This document shows positions 1 to 7,434 of a stretch of 32,158 bases of DNA, in pieces (positions within the stretch are counted from its first letter, which is position 1; the number at the start of each line of letters is the position of its first letter). Both the position numbers and the translations under genes were made by a program. Under the pieces are notes generated by a model. That model saw only the letters and a list, made by a program, of their open reading frames with translations, was not told the origin of the DNA and made no database searches. This DNA is from an uncultured bacterium. Its GTDB lineage: Bacteria; Acidobacteriota; Thermoanaerobaculia; Multivoradales; J023. The stretch spans positions 1 through 32,158 of the forward strand of contig CALFAM010000195.1 in NCBI GenBank assembly GCA_937948815.1, given 5' to 3'.

Positions 1-1
1 G

Positions 2-2887
2 GTGCGCGCCGAGGTGGCAGCCATGGTGCGGGCCGAAGCAGCCGGAACCAGCTTCCTTGATCAGCCCATCGTGAGCCTGGAAACAGCGGGCTCACCGCAA
101 CCCGAAGACCCGGAGCGCGTTGGCCGCTATCGAATCGTCCGTCGGCTCGGCCACGGCGGTATGGGCACGGTGTTTCTGGCACAACGGGAAGATGACTTCC
201 AGCAGGAGGTTGCCCTCAAGCTGCTTCGCCGCGGGCTCGACACCGAAGAGATCGTTCGCCGATTCGCAACCGAGCGCCAGATTCTCGCCAGCCTCGATCA
301 CCCCCACATCACCCAGCTGATCGACGGCGGTGCCACCGACGACGGCAGGCCGTACCTGGTCATGGAACGGGTCCACGGCGAGCCGATCGTCACCTTCTGC
401 GAGGCGCGTGAATTGGCGATCCGTGAGCGCCTCCAGCTGTTTCAGAAGGTCTGCTCGGCCGTGCAATTCGCTCACCAGAACTTGGTGGTCCATCGCGATC
501 TCAAACCGTCGAACATTCTGGTCACGGCGGACGGTACGCCCAAGCTGCTCGACTTCGGGATCGCCAAGCTGCTCGCTGCCGACGGTTTCGCCCATACGGT
601 GCTCGCCACGGAGCCCGGTCGTCTGGCGCCCCTGACCCCGGCTTACGCCAGCCCCGAGCAGATCCTCGGTGAGCCCGTGTCGACCGCCAGCGATGTCTAC
701 GCCCTCGGCATCTTGCTTTTCGAGCTGCTCACGGGCAGACGCCCATTCGCAGCGTCCGAGCTGACCGGCCCCGCGCTCGCCGACTCGATCCGACGCCGCG
801 TCGCACCTCGCCCCTCTCTCGCTGGCGGTCACTTCGCGCGCGCCCTTCGCGGCGATCTCGACGTCATCGCGACAACCGCCATGCACACCGACCCGTCACG
901 CCGCTATGCCACGGTCGAACAGCTCACCGGTGACATCGCCCGTCATCTCGCGTCGCGCCCCATCACTGCGCGACCCGACACCTTCACCTACATCACAGGA
1001 AAGCTGATTCGGCGCCACAAGGCAGCGGTTGCGGCCGCGGCAGTGTCACTCGTCTCGCTCGTCGCCTTGGCCATCGGTTTGGCGCTCGCGGCCCATCGGT
1101 CCAATATCGAGCGCCGTGCCGCCGAGACGATCGCCAATTCCATGGTCGAGATGTTCGAGGTTGCCGATCCCACCCGCAGCAAGGGCGAGCAGGTGACGGC
1201 CCGTGAGTTGCTGGACAAGGCCGCCATCGACCTGCCCGACCGGCTGGCAGCCCAGCCTGAGCTTCTCGCCCGAATGCAGCACGTCATCACGCTCACCTAT
1301 CGAAATCTCGGCCTCTATCCTGAAGCTGCTGAGCTGGCGAAGGCGGAAATTGCGATCCGTCGGGCGACCGGCAACCGAGACAAGCTCGCCTACGCCCTCA
1401 ACGAGCTGGCCAGGATCCAAACGCTCGACGGCGACTACCTGGAAGCCGACCGATCCGCCCGGGAGGCCCTGGCCCTGCTCAGCAAGGGTGGGGACGAATC
1501 GCAGTGGGTTTCCAGCCTCGGCCAAGTCGCTCGAATCGCCGAGTTGACGGGGCGCGTCGAAGAAGCAGAGAGCCATTACGCCACCGCGCTGCGGGCGGCC
1601 CGCCAGCTCGGCGACGATCAACGCGTCGCAGACGTACTCATTCGCTATGGCGAGTTCCGCTCCGCGAGCCGCCCGAACGCCGACGCCGACCTGATGTTCG
1701 AAGAGGCACTTGCGCGCCTCCGGCGAACTGTCGGTGATGTGCACCCGGAGATTGCCGCCACTTACAACAATCGCGCCCTATTGGCGATCAAACGTAGCCA
1801 ACTAGATCAAGCAGAAGCGCTGCTCGAACAAGCCGAAGCACTCGAGCGTCGCATCTACCAGGGCAACCATCCTCAGCTGGCAACCACGCTGAACAATCGT
1901 GGGCTTCTGGCTCACAAGCAAGGCCGGCACGACGAAGCCGAGCAACGCTACAACCAAGCTCTGGACATGCTGCGGGCCACGGGTACGAATCGCGCCTACA
2001 TGGCCACGACGATCGCAAATCTCGCAGATTTGAATGTCGCCCAGGGAAGGTTTGACCAAGCCGAGGCTCTCTATCGAGAGGCCCTCGTCATGCTTCGCGA
2101 CCGAGTCGGTGAGCAGCACCCATTGGTGGCCGAACGACTCAACGACCTCGGGCGGCTTCGCCGCCTCCAGTCCGACCCGGCTGAGGCCGAAGTCCTTCTG
2201 AATGAGGCTCTCTCGATTGCCACCAGCCGGCTCGATCCAGATCATCCGCTTCACGCCGCCATCCTGCTCAACCTCGGCCAGCTCTACGCCGGCTCAAAGG
2301 AGAGCCGGCCACGCGCTGCGGCTCTCTATGAGGAGGCGCTCGCGATCAATCGCCGAGTGCTCGGCGAGCGTCATCCCGAGGTCGCTGTCGTGCTCACCAG
2401 CCTCGGCCAGCTGTGCCGCGCCGAGGGCGACCTCGCCAGAGCCGCTGAGCTTTACGCAGAAGCCTTGGCGATCAATACCAAGCACATGGACCCCGATCAC
2501 CCGGGGCCGCACAAGACACGGCTGCTCCTCGCCCAGCTCTATCTCGACCTAGAGAAGCTCGAAGAGGCCGAGATAGAGGCGCAGACGGTTGCGGACTTCT
2601 TCGCCAGCACCCTGGACGCCTCTGCCCCATGGCGCAAGTCCGCGAGCTACATGCTCGGCACGGTGCTGATGGCGCGGGAGAAGTTCTCTCAGGCTGAGCC
2701 CTGGCTGCGGGAAGTCTACGAGCAGATCGTGGTCGAACAGGGCTCCGCCAGCGGGGCCGCGCGTGATGTGGCGGGTCATCTCGCGAAGGCGTACGACGGC
2801 CTCGGCCGTTCCACGGAAGCGATACGATTCAGCAGCCTGGCGAACGAGGGTTTGGCCGACGAGGAATCCACCGATGACCACTCCTGA
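2..2887 (+). CDS. Membrane Ser/Thr protein kinase with TPR tail, 5' end cut by the window
   Basis: PknB-type (Hanks) kinase joined to a long TPR region. In the visible 961 residues the Gly-rich loop GHGGMG starts near residue 50. The ATP lysine is K73, the catalytic HRDLKPSN has H164 and D166, and DFG starts at D184. A hydrophobic segment at about 341-365 should anchor the protein with the kinase inside and the TPRs outside. About ten TPR-like repeats with recurrent (D/E)xxHP spacers follow to the C terminus. The first residues align with residues about 45-70 of the paralogue at 12691 (VRAEVAAMVRAE against LRAAVESLLAAD), so roughly 45 N-terminal residues are missing and the GTG at base 2 is probably not the real start. 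The stop overlaps the ECF sigma gene by 14 bases, implying co-translation and a functional partnership. The kinase call is sure; the signal and substrates are inferred. Confidence 0.93.
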   Translation: MRAEVAAMVRAEAAGTSFLDQPIVSLETAGSPQPEDPERVGRYRIVRRLGHGGMGTVFLAQREDDFQQEVALKLLRRGLDTEEIVRRFATERQILASLDHPHITQLIDGGATDDGRPYLVMERVHGEPIVTFCEARELAIRERLQLFQKVCSAVQFAHQNLVVHRDLKPSNILVTADGTPKLLDFGIAKLLAADGFAHTVLATEPGRLAPLTPAYASPEQILGEPVSTASDVYALGILLFELLTGRRPFAASELTGPALADSIRRRVAPRPSLAGGHFARALRGDLDVIATTAMHTDPSRRYATVEQLTGDIARHLASRPITARPDTFTYITGKLIRRHKAAVAAAAVSLVSLVALAIGLALAAHRSNIERRAAETIANSMVEMFEVADPTRSKGEQVTARELLDKAAIDLPDRLAAQPELLARMQHVITLTYRNLGLYPEAAELAKAEIAIRRATGNRDKLAYALNELARIQTLDGDYLEADRSAREALALLSKGGDESQWVSSLGQVARIAELTGRVEEAESHYATALRAARQLGDDQRVADVLIRYGEFRSASRPNADADLMFEEALARLRRTVGDVHPEIAATYNNRALLAIKRSQLDQAEALLEQAEALERRIYQGNHPQLATTLNNRGLLAHKQGRHDEAEQRYNQALDMLRATGTNRAYMATTIANLADLNVAQGRFDQAEALYREALVMLRDRVGEQHPLVAERLNDLGRLRRLQSDPAEAEVLLNEALSIATSRLDPDHPLHAAILLNLGQLYAGSKESRPRAAALYEEALAINRRVLGERHPEVAVVLTSLGQLCRAEGDLARAAELYAEALAINTKHMDPDHPGPHKTRLLLAQLYLDLEKLEEAEIEAQTVADFFASTLDASAPWRKSASYMLGTVLMAREKFSQAEPWLREVYEQIVVEQGSASGAARDVAGHLAKAYDGLGRSTEAIRFSSLANEGLADEESTDDHS

Positions 2888-3455
2888 TGACAAACGCTCA
2901 GACGACGACGTAACAGCCTTGCTGTTGCGCTGGAATGCCGGCAACAAAGAGGCGCTCGACGCCTTGATGCCCCTGGTGGCCGACGAGCTGCGTCTGGTGG
3001 CCCAGCGTCACCTGCGCCACGAACGCCGGGCGGTCACCCTGCAGCCGACAGTCTTGGTTTCGGAGTGCTACCTGCGCTTGATCGATCGCGAGCGGGTGGA
3101 CTGGAAGAGCCGCGCACACTTCTTTGCGTTCGCTGCGCGCACCATGCGACGCATCCTTGTCGACTACGCCCGCAAGCGCCACGCCGCCCGCCGCGGCGGC
3201 GACGAGGAGGCCGTGACCCTCGACACCCAAGTCGCCGGGACGGGTGCGCCCCGCAGCGTGGAGATCCTGGCGCTCGATGCAGCGCTCGAGCGCCTCGCTC
3301 AGCTCGACGAGCGGCAGAGCAGGATGGTCGAGCTGCGCTTCTTTGCCGGCCTGACCGTGCGCGAGACCGCCGAAGCCCTCGGCGTGTCGGAGATCACCGT
3401 GCACCGGGATTGGTCGAGCGCTCGCGCATGGTTGATCAGTCGGCTGGCTGATTGA
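2874..3455 (+). CDS. ECF-type sigma-70 factor, TIGR02999 family
   Basis: A 193-residue alternative sigma factor that directs RNA polymerase to a special promoter set. Region 2 covers about residues 15-100 (RAHFFAFAARTMRRILVDYAR is the promoter-melting part) and region 4 about 125-190 (VRETAEALGVSEITVHRDW is the -35-reading helix-turn-helix). The family normally has 180-200 residues, so the gene is complete. I chose the ATG at 2874 because GAGGA lies 8 bases upstream; it starts inside the end of the kinase gene. Longer upstream reading is a shadow of the kinase frame. Where canonical ECF factors have an acidic DAED-like motif before LVQE, this protein reads QPTV (57-60) before LVSE, with Thr59 available for phosphorylation. 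No anti-sigma gene is adjacent; the coupled kinase is the likely regulator (inference). Confidence 0.93.
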   Translation: MTTPDDKRSDDDVTALLLRWNAGNKEALDALMPLVADELRLVAQRHLRHERRAVTLQPTVLVSECYLRLIDRERVDWKSRAHFFAFAARTMRRILVDYARKRHAARRGGDEEAVTLDTQVAGTGAPRSVEILALDAALERLAQLDERQSRMVELRFFAGLTVRETAEALGVSEITVHRDWSSARAWLISRLAD

Positions 3456-3771
3456 TGAGCACGGTGTGACACACGCTTGAAGCAGCCGTGACATTTCCGA
3501 GAGATCTCACTGCCATCCTTTCTGAACAGCGGTCGAGAGTCGACCGTGCAGCCAGATTCCAACACGCTGGACATCGGCTGCCCCACGACCTACTTGGCTC
3601 GCAAGACGAACGTGTGCGGGGTGTTCCGTACCCCCTGGGCCACCCCGCACACGCCTTTTTCGCCTTCTCCCGTCGCACGATCTCTCCGATACGACTCCGA
3701 TGAGGTACCGCACCGCCTTCTCAGCGCGTGAGACAGAACGACCGAGCCGAACGGAGGATCATGGCCGAAGC
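3456..3771. other. Intergenic stretch between convergent genes
   Basis: This 316-base gap lies between the sigma gene and the convergent beta-helix gene. It holds an inverted repeat at 3530-3546 (arms CGGTCGA and TCGACCG around gag) and the terminator at 3611-3660. A short frame at 3546-3731 runs straight through the terminator and has no ribosome binding site or family features, so I do not call it. I see no other gene. Confidence 0.6.
3611..3660 (+). terminator. Strong rho-independent terminator after the kinase-sigma operon
   Basis: Perfect 13-bp stem: CGTGTGCGGGGTG at 3611-3623 pairs with CACCCCGCACACG at 3641-3653 across a 17-base loop, followed by CCTTTTT ending at 3660. The T-run lies on the plus-strand side, so it ends transcripts from the kinase-sigma pair. 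For minus-strand transcripts of the beta-helix gene the stem exists but has no good T-run. Confidence 0.9.
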
Positions 3772-5133
3772 TCAGTGGCGGATGTTGTTCGAAACCACCC
3801 ACTCGCCCGGCGCCGTCGGCAAGGGGAGCGGCTGCCAAATCGAACCGTTGTACACACGATTGACCACATCCTTGCCCACTGCGATACCCACGAAACGGTT
3901 GTTGACCGCCATGATCCGTCGGCTTGCCGGGCTGGGGATGGTGGCCAGGTCGGTCTGCACGTTGAGCCCGTAGCCCAAGCCGAGGTTGAAGCTGCCGAGG
4001 ATGACCGTATTGCCGATCACGGACACGTCGTCGGTCGCTGCGGCTTGGACCAAGATGCCCTCTTGACTCATGCCCTCGATGTGGTTGCCGATGATCGTGA
4101 CGTCTTCCACATTGGTCTTGATCCCCGAGTAGCGTTTGCCGGTCGGATCGGCGACGAAGAGCTGATTGTTGGCCACGATGCCGGAGTAGCTCGGTGATTC
4201 GACTGGATCCGTGCCACGCGACAGCCCCTTCAGATCGATGCAGTAGCCTGGGGGGCAGCCCAACCTGTTGGCCTGGATCACGGTGTACGCAGCCTTGGTG
4301 TAAATCGCGGTGTAGCTATCGCCTCCCCCCGTCGGTTTCGAGAGGCCTTCATCCTGTAGGTCGCGGATCACATTGCCACGAACCAGTGCCTCTCTCCCGA
4401 AGACCGCAATGCCGAAGTAGCGCGTGAAGTTCCCAAACTCCCGCTCCTGCACATCGGCAATGTGATTGTCGTGAATCTGAATGTTGCTCGCGAAAGCCTC
4501 GAGGTCGTTCGCATTCCCCTCCCGTCCAACCCAGATCCCGACCAGGCCCACGGTCTCGATATGGTTGCCTGCGACCTCCACGCCGTCCAGATTGCGGGTC
4601 AAGAGAAAAATTGCGGCGTTGTCGAGGTTCCGAAACCGACTGTCCTCGATCACCACGTGGGCCAGGCGATCCGTGGTGCCCTGCTCCTGCGTAGCGACAA
4701 TGCCTCGGCCACCGTTGCGGATCTCGACGGCGCGGGCATCGAAGCGAATGGCCGTACTCGGCGTCGGTGTCAGGGTCACGGCATCACTGAATCCATCGAG
4801 GGTGATGCCGGACAAGCGAACCGAGCTCTGCACGGTGATGAATGGAATCTCGTTGGCGGCAACGTTCTTGATCACCGAAAACCCCGGGCCGTCGCCGGTA
4901 ATCGCAATGTCCTTGGTAATCGTGAAGCTCTGGTTGACGTCCGCGGCCACGCCGGCATCGGCAGGGACGCGAATCACGTCACCATCGGCAAGCGTGCCGG
5001 TCAAGATCTGCTGCAAGGTGCCGTTGACACCGACTTCGAACACCGTCGCGGAAACGGCGGTCGAGCCGCCGAGGAACATGGCCATGACCACGATGGTGAT
5101 CCCCATCGTCGCCGTTCGTCTCGAATCTCGCAT
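3772..5133 (-). CDS. Secreted right-handed parallel beta-helix protein
   Basis: A 453-residue exported protein. I chose the ATG at 5133 because GGGAG lies 8 bases before it and the protein then begins with a clean signal peptide: basic n-region MRDSRR, hydrophobic core to about residue 23, likely cleavage after AVSA near residue 29. The rest consists of short beta-strand repeats of the PbH1 type with Asn-ladder motifs (VAGNHIE, IHDNHIAD, VRGNVIRD, IIGNHIEG, VIGNTVI), as in pectate-lyase-fold proteins, and begins with an ITGDGPGFSVI coil. A polysaccharide lyase or epimerase activity is possible, but I see no definite catalytic triad, so a binding or surface role is equally open. The gene stands alone, convergent to the kinase-sigma operon. 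The RR near the N terminus lacks the rest of a Tat consensus. Confidence 0.85.
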   Translation of the reverse strand: MRDSRRTATMGITIVVMAMFLGGSTAVSATVFEVGVNGTLQQILTGTLADGDVIRVPADAGVAADVNQSFTITKDIAITGDGPGFSVIKNVAANEIPFITVQSSVRLSGITLDGFSDAVTLTPTPSTAIRFDARAVEIRNGGRGIVATQEQGTTDRLAHVVIEDSRFRNLDNAAIFLLTRNLDGVEVAGNHIETVGLVGIWVGREGNANDLEAFASNIQIHDNHIADVQEREFGNFTRYFGIAVFGREALVRGNVIRDLQDEGLSKPTGGGDSYTAIYTKAAYTVIQANRLGCPPGYCIDLKGLSRGTDPVESPSYSGIVANNQLFVADPTGKRYSGIKTNVEDVTIIGNHIEGMSQEGILVQAAATDDVSVIGNTVILGSFNLGLGYGLNVQTDLATIPSPASRRIMAVNNRFVGIAVGKDVVNRVYNGSIWQPLPLPTAPGEWVVSNNIRH

Positions 5134-5294
5134 GGAAGTTTCTCCCAGTTGTCTTGCCTGACGCCATGCCAGGCCGGGCAAGCCTGCCGGCTAGACGCAA
5201 GAACATCCTGAGAGAACGCTGTGGTTTGGCTGAGGTCTGGCCAAGCGGCGCACCTCAGGCCGCGAGAACCTGTCCGCAGCGGCGAGAAACGAAG

Positions 5295-5325
5295 CGAGGC
5301 ATGCCCGCTGAAGGGGCATGCCTCG
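5295..5325 (-). terminator. Probable terminator of the RND/LolA-like/barrel operon
   Basis: Perfect 12-bp stem (CGAGGCATGCCC at 5295-5306 with GGGCATGCCTCG at 5314-5325) and a 7-base loop, starting 20 bases past the stop of the barrel gene on the minus strand. The following minus-strand bases (CTTCGTTTCTC) are only moderately T-rich. The rest of the 5134-5345 gap shows only the ribosome binding site of the beta-helix gene. Confidence 0.7.
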
Positions 5326-5345
5326 AACCGAGCCGCTCGGCCACC

Positions 5346-6653
5346 TCAGAAATGATAGGCGAGACGAACCACCGCAAAGTCGTCTGCGGCGAACGCGGCC
5401 AGGAGATCTTCCTCTGAAACATCGAGGAACAAGCGGCTCTCGACCTCGATCGTGAAGTGGTCGGTCAGACGTCGCTCGGCCTCGATCAAGACCGCCCAGG
5501 AGCGCTCGTCCAGATCGACCACCCCACCGGCCAGAACCGTCGTGTCCTGGGTATCGTTGAGCGCCAGCCGGGCACCGAGAAACAGATCGTCTTCAAACGC
5601 GGTCGGCGGCGCGAAGTCGTCGCGATCGTCCCAGAGATACTCGGCCAACAGGCCAAGATCCGCAGCGGCTTTGACCTGGTAAAGGGTGTACTCGAAGCCT
5701 GCGACAGCAGCGCCGAACGTCCTTCCTTGCCCCTCGCGCGCCAGCGCTTCCAGCTTCCACAACCAGGCTCCCCGGGTGTACTGGACGTCCACGCCGATCT
5801 GCTGGATCACGTCGTAGAACGGCAACAAGCGATCGCCCGTCGCAGCGGGTACCAGTCGCGGCTCGCGCCCGGTGCCGTAGAAGTAGGAAACGCCGACATC
5901 CCAATCGCCCAGAAAATGCGACCAGCGTAGCGCCAGATCGACCCGACTGTCCTCGGCGGAGGACTCGTACTGCGCATCGTCGGTATCGACCACCAGCGGC
6001 GTGCGCAAGCGGCCGTCTCGCCCCGAAAACGTTCGTTCGCGAAAGACCGGCATCACATAGAGCGCCAGCGTTCCCCAGCTGCGCGACGTGGAAAGGGCAA
6101 TCATCGGCTGACCCAGCTTGTCCTCCTCGTCGACATCTTCCACAGAATCGGTCTGGTTGATGATGTCGACCAGGTGGCGCGACTCCGCGACGCCCCAGAA
6201 CACGCGTTCCAAGCCAGCGAGAATCTCCCACCCATCCCCGACGTAGCGCCAGTACGCCTGGCGCAGGTCGAAGTGGGAACGCTCGTCGTCGCGTCCATCC
6301 AGGCGTAGATACGGCACGAGGCGGAACTGATGCCGCCGATCCTCGGTCTTGAAACCGAGCTCCGGCGCCAACACCACGGACCCCTGACCGCCGCGGAGCT
6401 GATCCGGGAACGCCGGATCAGAGAGAAAGCTCCGAAGCTCCAGCTCGATGCTCCCCGACCAGTCCAGCTCCCCAGCCCGCGCGGCATCCGCACCCAGTCC
6501 GAGCGCACCCAGTCCGAGCGCACCCAGCGCCCAGCCCAGGACGCTGGAAACGATCAGCCGTTGCCCCTGGGCCAGCCAGGGCCCATGCGCGGGGCGCGGC
6601 GTACCTGTTGCCTGCCTATCGGATCCGGAGGAGCGCGTTCTTGACGAAATCAT
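5346..6653 (-). CDS. Putative outer-membrane beta-barrel protein of the RND operon
   Basis: A 435-residue protein with an N-terminal export signal (hydrophobic segment about residues 33-58, cleavage near ARAGE). Alternating amphipathic strands rich in Tyr/Trp/Phe follow (FRLVPYLRLDGR, LDLRQAYWRYVG-like and VGVSYFYGTGR stretches). The chain ends in YHF, the C-terminal aromatic residue typical of barrels inserted by the Bam machinery. Its place after an RND permease and a LolA-like protein matches cassettes whose last gene is a barrel of the DUF1302/alginate-export kind, so it may be the outer-membrane end of that system. The start at 6653 lies 38 bases inside the upstream gene and has only a weak ribosome binding site, so the true start is uncertain. 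The signal core contains a 15-base tandem repeat. Substrate unknown. Confidence 0.75.
   Translation of the reverse strand: MISSRTRSSGSDRQATGTPRPAHGPWLAQGQRLIVSSVLGWALGALGLGALGLGADAARAGELDWSGSIELELRSFLSDPAFPDQLRGGQGSVVLAPELGFKTEDRRHQFRLVPYLRLDGRDDERSHFDLRQAYWRYVGDGWEILAGLERVFWGVAESRHLVDIINQTDSVEDVDEEDKLGQPMIALSTSRSWGTLALYVMPVFRERTFSGRDGRLRTPLVVDTDDAQYESSAEDSRVDLALRWSHFLGDWDVGVSYFYGTGREPRLVPAATGDRLLPFYDVIQQIGVDVQYTRGAWLWKLEALAREGQGRTFGAAVAGFEYTLYQVKAAADLGLLAEYLWDDRDDFAPPTAFEDDLFLGARLALNDTQDTTVLAGGVVDLDERSWAVLIEAERRLTDHFTIEVESRLFLDVSEEDLLAAFAADDFAVVRLAYHF
6489..6527. repeat. 15-base tandem repeat inside a signal-peptide core
   Basis: CGCACCCAGTCCGAG occurs at 6489-6503 and 6504-6518, with nine more bases of a third copy to 6527. 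On the minus strand it encodes a repeated LGALG unit in the hydrophobic core of the barrel protein signal sequence. The unit is a multiple of three, so copy-number change would alter core length without a frameshift. Confidence 0.85.
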
Positions 6654-7434
6654 CGTCAGAAAGTCCCGTGGCGAAGGTGTAGTCGCCGTAGAGCAGATCC
6701 GTGCTCTTCTTGGTCTGGTGATTCACCATCTCCATGCGGTGCGTGCGCCAGTAGCCGCCTTCGTACGAACGGTACTCCCCAAGGGTCAGCGTCTTGATCA
6801 GGTCGCCTCGTCGGTCGTAGAAATCGACCCGGCGAATCTGAAAGTCCGTCTGATCGATCCATGCGACCTGCCGGCTGTAGCCAGAATGCTCGTAGCGCGG
6901 CACACGCTCCACCACATCGCATTGCAAGTCGTCACAGGCTTCCGCCCGCAGGTACTTGTAGTCGAACTTGTTGAGCTCGAGGGCCGTGAAATCCTCGAAG
7001 GCGAATTCCGAGCCGACGAAGGGGCCTGACTTGTTGACCGACGAGATCCGCTTCACCCGCTTGAGGGCAGGCAGATAGAGCCATTGATCGTCCGGATCGA
7101 GGATCTTGGCATGCGACAAGAGCGCCGTACCGTCGATGTCCGCGGGGCTATCGAAGATCACCAAGCTCTTGTCGCCGACCGATTCGTCGGCAACTTCGAG
7201 CGTGTGAATGGCCAGCGTGCGCTTCGACTCCTTGCCCGCTGCGTTGCGCAAGATCATGGTCAGATCGGCCCTCGAGTCGCCGAAGCCGCGGTCACTGCGA
7301 TCACTTCGGGCGGCCACCTCGAAACCCTTCTCTTCCATGGTCTGGGCAACGAGCCCGGACGCAACCATCGACGAGATGGCAAACGAAGCGACTGCCAGCT
7401 GACTAGACCGTTTGAAGCGCGGGTTGATGCGCAT
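6616..7434 (-). CDS. LolA-like periplasmic lipid-carrier protein of RND operons (PF17131 type)
   Basis: A 272-residue protein of the group annotated as outer-membrane lipoprotein-sorting protein that accompanies MMPL-type RND pumps. It has a signal peptide (about residues 1-30, ending GLVAQ) and the family hallmark DQWLYLPALKRVKRI followed by GPFVGSEFAFEDF. A lipoprotein lipobox Cys is absent, so it should be soluble in the periplasm. The LolA fold would hold a lipid or hydrophobic substrate and carry it from the inner-membrane pump to the outer membrane; this role is inferred from family and neighbours. The ATG at 7434 has GGAGAGGA just upstream. It overlaps the permease gene by 32 bases, and the barrel gene overlaps its own end, indicating one tightly coupled operon. 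Confidence 0.88.
   Translation of the reverse strand: MRINPRFKRSSQLAVASFAISSMVASGLVAQTMEEKGFEVAARSDRSDRGFGDSRADLTMILRNAAGKESKRTLAIHTLEVADESVGDKSLVIFDSPADIDGTALLSHAKILDPDDQWLYLPALKRVKRISSVNKSGPFVGSEFAFEDFTALELNKFDYKYLRAEACDDLQCDVVERVPRYEHSGYSRQVAWIDQTDFQIRRVDFYDRRGDLIKTLTLGEYRSYEGGYWRTHRMEMVNHQTKKSTDLLYGDYTFATGLSDDDFVKNALLRIR

Noticed and set aside
3546-3731. A 61-codon frame between the first sigma gene and the beta-helix gene
   Set aside because: It runs through the strong terminator at 3611-3660 and has no ribosome binding site.
5097-5133. Tat signal on the beta-helix protein
   Set aside because: RR is present but the following residues do not fit the x-F-L-K part of the motif; ordinary Sec signal is likelier.
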